Notes: generated by a model not told the origin, from the sequence alone. DNA of 64,000 nt from Glycocaulis albus (GCF_014639075.1 NZ_BMFS01000004.1:62001-126000), one strand, 5' to 3'; counted from the first letter of the stretch, positions 8,489-19,485 are shown. Made by a program: numbers and translations.

Positions 8489-10495
8489 CTAGAAAGTCCG
8501 GCGCAGCCTTAGCTGGAGGAAGTCGCGCGGATCAATGCGCTGTTCCTCGCGGAAGGCCAGGGCCTGTGTGACGCGGTCTGAATAGACATCCCGGTCGATA
8601 CGGAAATCATCCCACAGCGTCACCGCCGCATAGGCCGCAAGGCCATTATCGAACGTATATTCGGCAAACAGGGTGATGTAGTTGCGCAGTTCGAACCAGC
8701 GCTTCTGGTCCGGGTTGAAGGTCGTTTCGCGGAAATACGGCGTGTAGTTCACGCCCCAGCGCAAATTCCAGTCCGGCACATCGTTTTCAAAATTGATGGA
8801 GCCCGTGAGCGGGCGCACGCGTGAGATCTGGCGGCTTTCCCCGGTCGTCGGATCGGTCACGCGGGTATGATCGTATTGCACATTCACGGTCACACGCCCG
8901 CGCTCCAGCCCCAGATCGCGCAGCGGCAGGCGCACATTGCCGGCGACACGCGTCAGGCTGCCATCGCCGATATTGCCGATAGCCGTCAGTCCGCCGTCCA
9001 GCGGAATGACGTCGATCACGTCCGAAATTGCGTCATGGCGCAAGGTCAGCGTGGCCACACCCTCGCCGTTGAAGCGCTGCTCGAAGACTGCTTCGGCAAT
9101 CCAGCGCTGCTGGGGCCTGAGGTCCAGATTGCCGCCCCGCACCTGGTCGTTCGACAGAGAGGTGGAGGCAGCAAAATCGCCGAAATTGAGCTGGCCCAGC
9201 TCGCGTTCGAAGCGCAGCCGCACCTGCCGGTTCTCCTGCGGGTCCCATGTCAGTGCCAGCCGCGGCTTGGGATAGAAGAAGCTGCGTTCGGACGACGCGT
9301 CGCCGCTCTGACGGATGGTGGAGTGCTCGAGGCGAAGGCCGGCCTCGAGACGCAAGGTATCGGAACGGCGCCAGCTGGCCTGGCCGAACACTTCGCCCCG
9401 GATTTCCTCCACCAGCGTGGAAGCGAGCGGCAGGGCAACCGGCACGCCGTTACTGGTAAAGCTCTGGCTTGTGTCCATGAAGTTATAGGCTAGCTCGCCG
9501 CCGCCTTCCCAGGTCAATGTCTCGCTGCGCTGCCAGCGCAGGACACCACGGGCGATCGTCTCGCCGGAATCGCGCTCCGCCTCGAATTGCTGGTCAAGGC
9601 CGGGACCGGAGGCGCCGTTGGTGAACCCGCCCCAGCGATAGTTCTGGATCAGGCGCGATTCCAGGTTCAGCGTGTCGGACAAAGCACGCTCATAACGAAC
9701 GCCCAGATCGGCCCGGCTGGCATCATCATCAAACGAGAAGAGCCGCTCAGGCGATCCTGGCACGCTGAACGACAGCTCATCATTGTATTCAAACCAGTTA
9801 TAGCCGCCGGTGATTTCTACCCGTCCCTCGCCAACCGGTCCGGACCAGTTGCCGCGCGTGCTCCATCCGCCGCCATCAAAACTGTTGCGCAGGCGCTCTT
9901 CGGAGATGATGGCGCCGCTGGCATCGCGCCGGATTGATGTGCCCCAGCCGGTGGAATCGCTCATTGCCAGCGTGCGCGCTATCTGAAAGCCCCATTGCGT
10001 GCCGTTATTGCTGGAGGAGAATTCGTAGCGGCCCGTCGGGCTTGTGGGGCCCCCTTCAAAGGCATGCAGCTGTGCCATTACCGTGTGCTGGCGGGATTGC
10101 TCGCTGCGCAGGATCACGTTCACGACAACGCTCTGGCCTTGCATGTCTATGCCGGGTGCGCCGCCGCGGATCAGCTCGATGCGTTCCACCCGGCTTGCGG
10201 GGGTCCGCGACAGGACGGACGAGCCGGTGTCATCCTTGGATGCCGGTCTGGATCCGTTGATGAGTACATTACCGCCGGCACCGGCAAAGCCGCGCACCGA
10301 CGCTCCATCACTCACCGAGAAGCCGGGAATGCGGCTGACCATGTCCAGCGCATTGGCAGGGCTGGAAGCGGCGAAGAAGGCCGGTTCATAGACGAGGATG
10401 TTTTCAGCTCCGCCGTTCGCCGGTTCCTGAGCGAACACAGCGGCCGGCGCGAAGGTGGCAAGCGCGATGGCCGCCGAACAAATGAGATGTTTCAC
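8489..10495 (-). CDS. TonB-dependent outer-membrane receptor
   Basis: 668-aa outer-membrane receptor. A signal peptide (MKHLICSAAIALATFAPAAVFA) is followed by a plug domain at about residues 45-135 with VRGFAGAGGNVLINGSRP and RVERIELIRGGAPG, then a beta-barrel of alternating aromatic strands ending in Phe (LQLRLRRTF), the usual BamA-recognised end. Substrate unknown; no siderophore, heme or cobalamin genes are adjacent. The convergent neighbour is a peptide transporter, which is only suggestive. Compact compared with sugar or siderophore receptors of 750-1000 residues. Confidence 0.92.
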   Translation of the reverse strand: MKHLICSAAIALATFAPAAVFAQEPANGGAENILVYEPAFFAASSPANALDMVSRIPGFSVSDGASVRGFAGAGGNVLINGSRPASKDDTGSSVLSRTPASRVERIELIRGGAPGIDMQGQSVVVNVILRSEQSRQHTVMAQLHAFEGGPTSPTGRYEFSSSNNGTQWGFQIARTLAMSDSTGWGTSIRRDASGAIISEERLRNSFDGGGWSTRGNWSGPVGEGRVEITGGYNWFEYNDELSFSVPGSPERLFSFDDDASRADLGVRYERALSDTLNLESRLIQNYRWGGFTNGASGPGLDQQFEAERDSGETIARGVLRWQRSETLTWEGGGELAYNFMDTSQSFTSNGVPVALPLASTLVEEIRGEVFGQASWRRSDTLRLEAGLRLEHSTIRQSGDASSERSFFYPKPRLALTWDPQENRQVRLRFERELGQLNFGDFAASTSLSNDQVRGGNLDLRPQQRWIAEAVFEQRFNGEGVATLTLRHDAISDVIDVIPLDGGLTAIGNIGDGSLTRVAGNVRLPLRDLGLERGRVTVNVQYDHTRVTDPTTGESRQISRVRPLTGSINFENDVPDWNLRWGVNYTPYFRETTFNPDQKRWFELRNYITLFAEYTFDNGLAAYAAVTLWDDFRIDRDVYSDRVTQALAFREEQRIDPRDFLQLRLRRTF

Positions 10496-10632
10496 GAGAT
10501 AGTCCCTCCCAAGACATGGAAGGGTGTGTGCGCCCGCCGTGCGTCAAAAAACAGTTACAAGGCAGAAATGTGCGTTACATTTCAGCAATTTGATTGCATT
10601 TCGGTAATGATGCAATGCAGCGGGGGCGGGGT

Positions 10633-12057
10633 CTAGCCCGCCCCGCCGACAGTGATGCCTGCAATTTTCAGGGTTGGCTGGCCGACGCCCACAGGCACGC
10701 CCTGGCCCGCCTTGCCGCACGTCCCTACGCCTGGGTCCATGGCGAAGTCATTGCCGATCATGGAGATGCGGGTCAGTGCGCTCGGCCCGTCCCCGATCAG
10801 GGTCGCGCCCTTGATCGGTTCGGCAATTTTCCCGCCGCGTACCCGGTAGGCCTCCGTGCAGCGGAAGACGAACTTGCCTGACGTGATGTCCACCTGGCCG
10901 CCGCCGAAATTGGCGGCATAGATGCCGTCATCCAGGCTTTCGAGGATTTCGGCCGGGTCGTGATCTCCGGCAGTCATGATCGTGTTGGTCATGCGCGGCA
11001 TGGGTGCGTGGGCATAGCTTTCGCGCCTGCCATTGCCGGTAGGCTCCACGCCCATCAGGCGCGCATTCATCCGGTCCTGCATGAAGCCGACCAGAATGCC
11101 ATCCTCGATCAGCGTGGTGCGGCCCGTCGGCGTGCCTTCATCATCAATGGTCAGTGATCCGCGCCGGTTCGGAATGGTGCCATCATCAATGACCGTAACG
11201 CCCGGCGCAGCGACGCGCTTGCCGACACGGCCTGCAAAGGCGCTGGTGCCCTTGCGGTTGAAATCGCCCTCAAGGCCGTGGCCGACGGCCTCGTGCAGCA
11301 GAATGGCCGGCCAGCCCGCGCCCAGCACCGCTTCCCATTCGCCGGCAGGCGCGTCGACCGCTTCCAGATTGACCTTCGCCACGCGCAGCGCTTCGTCGGC
11401 CAGGCCCTGCCAGCTTTCCGGTGACAGCCATTGGGAGAATTCGGCGCGCCCGCCTGCGCCGGCGCTGCCGCTTTCGCGGCGGCCACTGCGCTCCACCGTA
11501 ACGGAGACATTCAGGCGTACCAGCGGGCGCACATCATGGGCCATATAGCCATCAGCGCGCACAATGCCGATCACCCGGCGTGAAGCAGAGATGGAACAGC
11601 CAACCTGCACCACTTCGGGGTCACGCGCGCGCAGCCACGCATCAATCTCGCCCAGAAGGGCGGCCTTGGCCTCGAAACCCGGCTCGCCGATCACATCCAC
11701 GTCATCATAGAGCTTCACATTCGTGCCGTGGGGAGGCGGGGCCATCACCGCATCGCGGCCCTGACGCGCGGCCGCTGCCGTCTCGCCCGCGCGTTTGAGC
11801 GAGGCAAGGCTGACATCGTTGGAATGGGCAAAGCCGGTCGTTTCGCCAAACACGCCGCGCAGCCCAAAGCCCCGTCCGGCGTCAAAGCTCGCCGTTTTCA
11901 GCCGCCCGTCATCGAAGGCCAGCGTCTCGTTCGCTTCGGTTTCCAGAAAGAGCTCGCCATCGTCCGCGCCGGCCAGACTGTCGCGCAGTACGCTGATCGC
12001 GTCGTCGGCGTCGAAGGAAAATCCGTCAAACGGATTGGTGGAAGGCGTGCTGGCCAT
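10633..12057 (-). CDS. tldD: Metalloprotease TldD
   Basis: TldD subunit of the TldD/TldE heterodimeric metalloprotease that degrades unfolded peptides and matures microcins. 474 aa. The zinc motif HEAVGHGLEGD (HExxxH) is near residue 255, and the C-terminus has the family segment GTCGKAGQGVPVGVGQP. The start at 12057 is preferred because AGGAGA precedes it by 6 bases; an in-frame ATG 21 bases upstream has no such site. The partner TldE/PmbA is not in the window. It is next to the cytochrome oxidase cluster, an arrangement seen in other alphaproteobacteria. Confidence 0.95.
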   Translation of the reverse strand: MASTPSTNPFDGFSFDADDAISVLRDSLAGADDGELFLETEANETLAFDDGRLKTASFDAGRGFGLRGVFGETTGFAHSNDVSLASLKRAGETAAAARQGRDAVMAPPPHGTNVKLYDDVDVIGEPGFEAKAALLGEIDAWLRARDPEVVQVGCSISASRRVIGIVRADGYMAHDVRPLVRLNVSVTVERSGRRESGSAGAGGRAEFSQWLSPESWQGLADEALRVAKVNLEAVDAPAGEWEAVLGAGWPAILLHEAVGHGLEGDFNRKGTSAFAGRVGKRVAAPGVTVIDDGTIPNRRGSLTIDDEGTPTGRTTLIEDGILVGFMQDRMNARLMGVEPTGNGRRESYAHAPMPRMTNTIMTAGDHDPAEILESLDDGIYAANFGGGQVDITSGKFVFRCTEAYRVRGGKIAEPIKGATLIGDGPSALTRISMIGNDFAMDPGVGTCGKAGQGVPVGVGQPTLKIAGITVGGAG

Positions 12058-12142
12058 GGAAGTCTCCTGCTGGGGCATTCACACCCAACATAGGGGCGCG
12101 GGCCGGTCTAATCGACCCCGTGTCGGCAGGTGGTGGATATAC

Positions 12143-12262
12143 ACCCTTCGTGCTTCGAGACGCGCTCTTGCAGAGCGCTTCTCAGCATGAGGGGGCTTGG
12201 GATTTTCCCTCATCCTGAGGGCGAACGAAGCGAGCGTCTCGAAGGACGAGGGGAAAACCCTA
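12143..12262. repeat. Inverted pair of ~50-base dispersed repeats
   Basis: Bases 12143-12194 and 12217-12262 are imperfect reverse complements of each other, sharing gcgtctcgaag and ccctcat-ctgag blocks. The pair can fold into a long hairpin downstream of the TPR gene and upstream of tldD. Such elements with the phrase ctcatcctgag...gcgtctcgaagga are common as dispersed intergenic repeats in Caulobacterales-like genomes (recalled knowledge). It may end the TPR transcript. Confidence 0.65.
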
Positions 12263-12841
12263 AGGCTGATGCCTTGCAAAGCGGCGCGGCTGGGCTGCCA
12301 GCAGGGCATTGTCAGGGGCAAGGCGCGCCGCCTGCACATAGGCCTCGTAGGCCGCATCGTACTGGCCAAGCCGCTCCAGCGCGATGGCACGGTTGAAATG
12401 CGCCAGGTGTGAGGCCTCCAGCCCCAGTTCAAGAGCCCGGCGGGCGGAGGCCTGCGCGCCGTTGAAATCACCCACACGGATCTGGGCCGCCGACAATGTC
12501 AGGTGCAGTTCAGGCAACTCGCCGAGCAGGGCCTGTGCTGCCATCAGGTCGGTCATGGCCGAGCGGCCATCCCCGCGCGCTGCAGACAGCGCGCCGCGAT
12601 TGAGCTGCAGCCGCGCACGCTCCTCCTCGCCCAGTGACGAATCACGCAAGGCAAAATCGCATGCACCCAGCGCTCTTGGATCATCGGCTCCGCGCCGTGC
12701 GGCATCTTCGCATTCGGAAATCGCCGACCGGACCGCCGGAGAACGCTCCTGCGCATGGGCTGCAGGCGCGTGGGCAAGGCACGCGGCGAGGCCTGCAATC
12801 GCGCCGAAACGTATGAGCGTGTGCGGAATAAGGGTGTCCAT
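12260..12841 (-). CDS. Exported TPR-repeat protein
   Basis: 193-aa protein with a signal peptide ending AAHAQ. The body has at least three tetratricopeptide-like helical pairs: ARLQLNRGALSAARGDGRSA, HLTLSAAQIRVGDFNGAQAS and HFNRAIALERLGQYDAAYEA, the last with the canonical LGQYDAA pattern. TPRs mediate protein contacts; partner unknown. The ordered Cys in ISECEDA and LGACDFA could form a disulfide in the periplasm. It lies between tldD and the divergent cox operon. Confidence 0.8.
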   Translation of the reverse strand: MDTLIPHTLIRFGAIAGLAACLAHAPAAHAQERSPAVRSAISECEDAARRGADDPRALGACDFALRDSSLGEEERARLQLNRGALSAARGDGRSAMTDLMAAQALLGELPELHLTLSAAQIRVGDFNGAQASARRALELGLEASHLAHFNRAIALERLGQYDAAYEAYVQAARLAPDNALLAAQPRRFARHQP

Positions 12842-12968
12842 GACGCCTCCGGCGCTTGAGATTTTGTTCGTGTAAGGCTAGCAGACAGCGCAAGCCCGCA
12901 TCAAACCGAATGTCCGGGCGGCACTGAACATTGTGAGTGCCTTGCGACAAAAAGGCGCTCATATCGCA

Positions 12969-12997
12969 CTGACACCGGCGCTGGCTGGTTCTATATT
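12969..12997 (+). promoter_or_regulatory. Probable sigma-70 type promoter of the cox operon
   Basis: CTGACA (12969-12974) and TATATT (12992-12997) are separated by 17 bases and lie 60 bases upstream of the coxB start. Five of six bases match the -35 consensus and five of six match the -10. Identified by eye only. Confidence 0.45.
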
Positions 12998-13057
12998 CCG
13001 CCGCACGAAGCAGGCAAACGGGCCTGCAGGCTGCCAGATACGACTCTTGGGGGTTCC

Positions 13058-13924
13058 ATGCGTTTGAAGCTCATAGCCGGAGCTGTCCTTGCCGCCGCGA
13101 TGACCGGCGCGGCATCAGCAACGATTGTCGGCGCGCCGGTAGATGGCGGGCTTGGCCTGCAAGAGGCCGTGACGCCGGTGATGGAGAATATCGTCTCCTT
13201 CCATAACCTCTTGTTGTGGATCATCTCGGCGATCTGTCTTCTGGTGCTCGGCCTGATCCTGTGGATTGTCGTGCGCTATCGCGCCAAGACCAACCCGGAG
13301 CCGAAGAAGTTTAGCCACAACACGCTGATCGAGATCATCTGGACGGCAGTTCCCGTGCTGATCCTCATCGTGATTGCGGTGCCCTCCTTCCGCCTACTCT
13401 ATTTCCAGGACGTGATCCCGGAAGCCGATTTCACCATCAAGGTGACCGGCAACCAGTGGAACTGGACTTATGAGTATCCGGATCATGGCGGGTTCGAGTT
13501 CGTGTCCAACATGCTCGAGGATGACGCGCTGACCAGCGAGAACTGGGAGCAGCGCCGCCTTTTGAGCACGGATGTGCCGATCGTCGTGCCGTCAGGTGCC
13601 ACGGTGCGCGTGCAGGTGACGGCGTCAGACGTCATTCACTCCTGGGCCGTTCCGGCCTTCGGCGTGAAGATGGACGGGATTCCCGGCCGCCTGAATGAAA
13701 CCTGGTTCCTGGTGCCGGAAGGCCGCGAGGGCATCTATTTCGGCCAGTGCTCGGAGATCTGCGGCATCCGCCACGCCTTCATGCCCATCGAGGTGCATGT
13801 CGTGCCCGAAGACGTCTTCACCGCCTGGACCGAAGCGGCCAATGCCGACCCCTACACTGCGTCCAGCGTTCTTGCCTCCTATTATGCCAGCCAGCGCGCC
13901 ACCCGCGTCGCGGCGGCCCAGTAA
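13058..13924 (+). CDS. ctaC: Cytochrome c oxidase subunit II (CuA subunit)
   Basis: Subunit II of the aa3-type terminal oxidase, which takes electrons from cytochrome c through the binuclear CuA centre in the periplasm. 288 aa: a signal peptide, two TM helices (about 45-68 and 90-112), then a cupredoxin domain. CuA ligands are present: His in DVIHSW and the CSEICGIRHAFM loop. The aromatic electron-entry motif QWNWTYEYPDH is intact. First gene of the cox operon; coxA starts 18 bases downstream. Confidence 0.97.
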   Translation: MRLKLIAGAVLAAAMTGAASATIVGAPVDGGLGLQEAVTPVMENIVSFHNLLLWIISAICLLVLGLILWIVVRYRAKTNPEPKKFSHNTLIEIIWTAVPVLILIVIAVPSFRLLYFQDVIPEADFTIKVTGNQWNWTYEYPDHGGFEFVSNMLEDDALTSENWEQRRLLSTDVPIVVPSGATVRVQVTASDVIHSWAVPAFGVKMDGIPGRLNETWFLVPEGREGIYFGQCSEICGIRHAFMPIEVHVVPEDVFTAWTEAANADPYTASSVLASYYASQRATRVAAAQ

Positions 13925-15562
<1,638 letters not shown>

Positions 15563-15597
15563 GCAGGACGTTGGGCCAAAAAGGTCAGGCACGTAAC

Positions 15598-16578
15598 GTG
15601 ACTGAAAAATCGGCTGACACCATCACGGGCGGGGCTGCAAGCGCAGCCTCGCCCGCTGACTATATCGCGCTGATGAAGCCGCGCGTGATGACGCTTGTCG
15701 TCTTTACCGGCTTTGCCGGGCTGGTGGCAGCGCCCGCGTCCATGGACGTGTTCTCCGCGGCCATTGCCATGCTGGCACTGGCGCTGGGGGCAGGGGCCGC
15801 CGGCGCGTTCAACATGGCCTATGATGGCGATATTGACGCCGTGATGCGCCGTACCCGCCTGCGCCCGGTTGCCCGCGGCATCGTGCCAAGGGCCGAGGCC
15901 TATACGTTCGGCGGTGTCTTCACGCTGGCTTCGGTCACCCTCATGGCGCTGACGGCGAACTATGTCGCCGCTGGCCTGCTGGCCTTTTCCATCTTGTTCT
16001 ACGCGCTCATCTACACGGTATGGCTGAAGCGCTCGACACCGCAGAATATCGTCATAGGCGGGGCCGCGGGCGCGTTTCCGCCCATGATCGGCTGGGCCGC
16101 CGCCACAGGCGGTGTCAGCCTTGATTCGGTTATCCTGTTTGCCATCATCTTCCTGTGGACGCCGCCCCATTCCTGGGCGCTAGCGCTCTACAAGTCCGGT
16201 GACTATGCAGCCGCCAACATCCCGATGATGCCCGTGGCAAAGGGGGCTGCCTCCACGCGCCGCCAGATCATGGCCTACGCTGTCGCCTATGTAGCGACAA
16301 GCCTGGCGCCGCTGGCGACGGGGCTTGGCGGCGCCATCTATGCCGGCGCGGCGCTGCTGGGCGGTGCGCTCTTCCTCGTCCTGTCCTGGCGGGTGTTGAA
16401 CTCTCGTGCCGGCGAGGCTGGTACCGACGAGGACGGGCTTTACGAGGTGCGCGCCGGAGACCGCGCTGCGCGTGACCTGTTCGCGTTTTCGATCGCCCAT
16501 CTGGCGCTTCTGTTTGCAGCCCTCATTGCCGAACATGGCGCGGGCCTGCACATCGCGCTGACGGGCCTGTGGAGCTAG
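15598..16578 (+). CDS. ctaB: Protoheme IX farnesyltransferase (heme O synthase)
   Basis: UbiA-type membrane prenyltransferase that adds farnesyl to heme b, giving heme o, the precursor of heme a for subunit I. 326 aa, about nine TM helices. The first Asp-rich motif is NMAYDGDIDAVMRRTRLRP (N-x3-D-x3-D-x3-R-T), and KRSTPQNIVIGGAAGAFPP matches the family. The GTG at 15598 (MTEKSADT) is chosen; an in-frame TTG at 15571 has its purine-rich site only 2 bases away. Within the cox operon. Confidence 0.93.
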   Translation: MTEKSADTITGGAASAASPADYIALMKPRVMTLVVFTGFAGLVAAPASMDVFSAAIAMLALALGAGAAGAFNMAYDGDIDAVMRRTRLRPVARGIVPRAEAYTFGGVFTLASVTLMALTANYVAAGLLAFSILFYALIYTVWLKRSTPQNIVIGGAAGAFPPMIGWAAATGGVSLDSVILFAIIFLWTPPHSWALALYKSGDYAAANIPMMPVAKGAASTRRQIMAYAVAYVATSLAPLATGLGGAIYAGAALLGGALFLVLSWRVLNSRAGEAGTDEDGLYEVRAGDRAARDLFAFSIAHLALLFAALIAEHGAGLHIALTGLWS

Positions 16579-16584
16579 ACCGAG

Positions 16585-16749
16585 ATGAGTGACGAAACCC
16601 CTGAGACGCCCCGCAGGCTGACCCCGGAGGAAGAAAAGGCGCGCAAGCGTCGCAATGTCGCGATTTTCTGGAGCCTGATCGGGTTTATAGTGCTGATCTT
16701 TCTGGTCACACTGCAGCGTCTGACCAGCAATATCGCTGCCGGAGGTTAG
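16585..16749 (+). CDS. CoxF-like small single-pass membrane protein
   Basis: 54-residue protein (MSDETPETPRRLTPEEEKAR..., then a single TM helix IFWSLIGFIVLIFLVTL). It sits between ctaB and ctaG with 6- and 7-base gaps, where alphaproteobacteria commonly carry a short CoxF-like gene associated with oxidase assembly. The charged N-terminal half with RKRR before the helix predicts the N-terminus in the cytoplasm. Function is inferred from position and shape only. Confidence 0.8.
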   Translation: MSDETPETPRRLTPEEEKARKRRNVAIFWSLIGFIVLIFLVTLQRLTSNIAAGG

Positions 16750-16756
16750 ACCCGAC

Positions 16757-17341
16757 ATGAAACTGCCCGTCTTGTCAGGAAACGTGAAAGTCCTTGCCAT
16801 CTGCCTCGGCCTTGCGCTGGGCATGGTCGGCATGGGCTATGCGGCCGTGCCGCTTTACGACCTGTTCTGCCGGGTAACGGGCTATGGCGGGACCACCCAG
16901 ACCGCGCAGTATGATCCCGACCAGATCCTGGAGCGCACCGTGCGGGTGCGTTTTGACGCCAGCCGCTCGCGTGGTTTCCCCTGGGAGTTCGAGCCGCTGC
17001 AGCGTGACATGACGGTGCGTGTCGGCGAGACGGCACTGGCCTTCTACCGGGTGACCAACCCCACTGACGAGCCGGTGACGGGCATCGCGACCTACAATGT
17101 GACACCGTTCAAGATGGGGCCGTATTTCGCCAAGCTGGAATGCTTCTGCTTTACCGAGCAGACACTCGGCCCGGGCGAGAGCATGGAGATGCCGGTCGTG
17201 TTCTTCATCGATCCGCTGATGGATGAGGAACGGCGTATGGATGACGTGCAGACGGTAACCCTGTCATACACATTCTTCGAGGCCAGCGATTCGCGGGCCC
17301 GCAATCTTGCCGAACGCGCTCCGGCCAATACCGGACGCTAG
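16757..17341 (+). CDS. ctaG: Cytochrome c oxidase assembly protein CtaG/Cox11
   Basis: Copper chaperone that delivers CuB to subunit I. 194 aa: a single N-terminal TM helix then a periplasmic immunoglobulin-like domain. The copper-binding CFCF-type motif is present as LECFCFTEQ at about residues 130-138, and an upstream Cys lies in LYDLFCRVTGYGG. Both are the conserved positions of Cox11. Located between the CoxF-like gene and coxC. Confidence 0.95.
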   Translation: MKLPVLSGNVKVLAICLGLALGMVGMGYAAVPLYDLFCRVTGYGGTTQTAQYDPDQILERTVRVRFDASRSRGFPWEFEPLQRDMTVRVGETALAFYRVTNPTDEPVTGIATYNVTPFKMGPYFAKLECFCFTEQTLGPGESMEMPVVFFIDPLMDEERRMDDVQTVTLSYTFFEASDSRARNLAERAPANTGR

Positions 17342-17388
17342 GCTCGTAAACTTCGCCAAGGCGGGCTGAAAACCAGCGCGCCACCTTA

Positions 17389-17417
17389 TTGATCAGGGGG
17401 GTGGGGGCCGCTATAGC
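17389..17417 (+). promoter_or_regulatory. Possible internal promoter before coxC
   Basis: TTGATC (17389-17394) and TATAGC (17412-17417) are 17 bases apart in the 115-base gap between ctaG and coxC. This would allow subunit III, DUF983 and SURF1 to be expressed separately. By eye only. Confidence 0.4.
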
Positions 17418-17456
17418 TGCGGTTCAAATCGCCCGAATGAAGAGCAGGAGAGGCCG

Positions 17457-18335
17457 ATGGCTGGCGGCGCTGTCAAACATGACTACCACCTCGTTGATCC
17501 GAGCCCGTGGCCGTTCGTCGGCTCGCTGGCCGCGTTCATCCTGGCCTTAGGCCTCGTCATCTTCATGGCCGGGCTTTCGACCAATGAGGAAAGCTGGGCC
17601 TTCTTCCTCCTGCGCGAGGGCTCTCCCTGGGTGCTCGTTCTGGGCAGCCTTGGCATCATCTACACGATGATCGGCTGGTGGGGCGATGTGATCAAGGAAT
17701 CGCTGCGCGGCGATCATACGCCGGTTGTCGACCTTGGCCTGCGCTATGGCATGATCCTGTTCATCGTCTCTGAAGTGATGTTCTTTGCCGGCTGGTTCTG
17801 GATGTTCTTCGAGGCCGCGATCTTCCATGATGTCCGTGCTGGCGCCAGCTGGGACGGCACCCCGATCGGCGTTGAGTATGCGGGCTGGGAGACCTGGCCG
17901 CCGCCCGGTGTCGAGACATTTGATCCCTTCCACCTGCCGCTGATCAACACGCTCATCCTGCTGCTGTCGGGCACCACGGTGACGTGGGCTCACCACGCGC
18001 TGCAACACGGTGACCGCAAGGGTGCCAAGTGGGGGCTGATCTGCACGGTGGCGCTGGGCGCGCTGTTCACGCTGGTTCAGGCCTATGAGTACACGCACGC
18101 CTATTTCGAGTTTGGCGGCAATCTCTACGGTGCCACCTTCTTCATGGCGACGGGCTTCCACGGGGCGCACGTCATCATCGGGACGATCTTCCTGGCGGTG
18201 TGCCTGCTCCGCCTGCTGGCCGGGCACTTCACTCCGCAGAAGCATTTCGGCCTCGAGGCGGCGGCCTGGTACTGGCACTTCGTCGACGTGGTCTGGCTGT
18301 TCCTGTTTGCCTTCGTCTACGTGATCTTCCAGTAA
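17457..18335 (+). CDS. ctaE: Cytochrome c oxidase subunit III
   Basis: Structural core subunit of the aa3 oxidase, 292 aa, seven TM helices. Family segments visible: KHDYHLVDPSPWP at the N-terminus, FFAGWFWMFFEAAIFHD with the conserved Glu, GTTVTWAHHAL and the ending WYWHFVDVVWLFLFAFVYV. GCAGGAGAGGCCG precedes the ATG. Stabilises subunit I proton uptake by the D-channel (family knowledge). Confidence 0.97.
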   Translation: MAGGAVKHDYHLVDPSPWPFVGSLAAFILALGLVIFMAGLSTNEESWAFFLLREGSPWVLVLGSLGIIYTMIGWWGDVIKESLRGDHTPVVDLGLRYGMILFIVSEVMFFAGWFWMFFEAAIFHDVRAGASWDGTPIGVEYAGWETWPPPGVETFDPFHLPLINTLILLLSGTTVTWAHHALQHGDRKGAKWGLICTVALGALFTLVQAYEYTHAYFEFGGNLYGATFFMATGFHGAHVIIGTIFLAVCLLRLLAGHFTPQKHFGLEAAAWYWHFVDVVWLFLFAFVYVIFQ

Positions 18336-18344
18336 GCGCGTGCA

Positions 18345-18713
18345 ATGAATACTCCCCACCCCGTCATCGCAGGGATCAGCGGCCGCTGTCCCCGGTGCGG
18401 GGAGGGGAGACTGTTCTCCGGCTTCCTGAAGTTTGCCGAAACCTGCGAATCCTGCGGGCTGGATTATTCCGCCGAGGATGCCGGTGACGGTCCTGCGGTG
18501 TTCATCATCCTCATCGTCGGTTTCATCGTGGTGCCGCTTGCTCTCGCACTGGAGCTGAGCGTGGAGCCGCCGCTCTGGCTGCATGTTGTTCTCTGGCTGC
18601 CGCTGGCTCTGGGGCTGTGTGTTGCCTTGCTGCGCCCCTTCCGGGGCGCCATGTTCACACTGCAATGGCACCACTCGGCGCGCGAGGCGCGCCTCGACGA
18701 GGACGACAGCTAG
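18345..18713 (+). CDS. DUF983 family membrane protein
   Basis: 122-aa protein with an N-terminal zinc-ribbon-like CPRCGEGRLF and CESCG pair, then two TM helices (about residues 52-72 and 78-98). DUF983 genes sit next to coxC in many alphaproteobacteria. Function unknown; the Cys pairs could bind metal at the membrane surface. Nine bases after coxC and upstream of SURF1, so it is in the oxidase assembly operon. Confidence 0.87.
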   Translation: MNTPHPVIAGISGRCPRCGEGRLFSGFLKFAETCESCGLDYSAEDAGDGPAVFIILIVGFIVVPLALALELSVEPPLWLHVVLWLPLALGLCVALLRPFRGAMFTLQWHHSAREARLDEDDS

Positions 18714-18745
18714 CTGTCAAATGTCTCTGGAAGGACGCACCCATC

Positions 18746-19444
18746 ATGCACTTCCGCCCCATGCCGATCCTCACAGTGCTGACGCTGGCAGCACTCGCCT
18801 TCCTCCTGACGCTGGGCGTGTGGCAGAGCCAGCGCATGGCGTGGAAGGAAGCCGAGCTGGAGCGCTGGCAGGAAGCCAGTGCCAACCCGGCGCGCGATCT
18901 CGACGAGGCGCTGTGCGTCGATGCTCCGTTCGAGGGGCGCAGCGTTGGCTTCCTGCCCGAAGAGCGCACCGGCAATGTGCGCGTCTATGGCCGCTCGCTG
19001 GAGGATAACCGGGCGGGCTGGCGGATATTCGTGCCGGTTGATGCGCCCGCCTGCCTTGATGCGCCCTATGTGCTGGCCGAGGCGGCCTTCCAGCCACTCG
19101 TGGAAAACGCGGCGCCGGTCCGCATGGTCTCGCGCTGGCGTATCGAGACACCCTTGCAGCCGGGCGCCTTTACACCGGAGGCCGATCCGGCCGAACGCAC
19201 CTTCTACGCCTTTGACGCATCCGGCATGGCCGAAGCGCTGGGGCTGGAGGAGGGTGCGATTGCGCCCGGCTGGTGGCTGGCCGAGGATACGGGCGAGCCG
19301 CCCGCCTATCTGACGGCCACGCCGCCTGAGCGTCATTTCGCCTATGCCGTCACCTGGTTTGGCATGGCAGTGGCGCTGCTGGCCGTATATCTCGTGTTTC
19401 ACGCTGCCAGAGGGCGGCTTGCGTTCACCGGGCGGAAAGAGTGA
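18746..19444 (+). CDS. SURF1 family oxidase assembly protein
   Basis: SURF1 (Shy1) homologue, which helps insert heme a into subunit I. 232 aa with one TM helix near each end (about 6-24 and 206-224) and a large periplasmic domain, the normal SURF1 layout. GVWQSQRMAWKEAEL matches the family motif GxWQxxR-x-WK. The ATG at 18746 has GGAAGGA about 10 bases upstream. Last gene of the cox cluster. Confidence 0.88.
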   Translation: MHFRPMPILTVLTLAALAFLLTLGVWQSQRMAWKEAELERWQEASANPARDLDEALCVDAPFEGRSVGFLPEERTGNVRVYGRSLEDNRAGWRIFVPVDAPACLDAPYVLAEAAFQPLVENAAPVRMVSRWRIETPLQPGAFTPEADPAERTFYAFDASGMAEALGLEEGAIAPGWWLAEDTGEPPAYLTATPPERHFAYAVTWFGMAVALLAVYLVFHAARGRLAFTGRKE

Positions 19445-19485
19445 GTGTGGCAGTGTGTCCGGCCCTGTGATGTGGAGGCTCTTCC

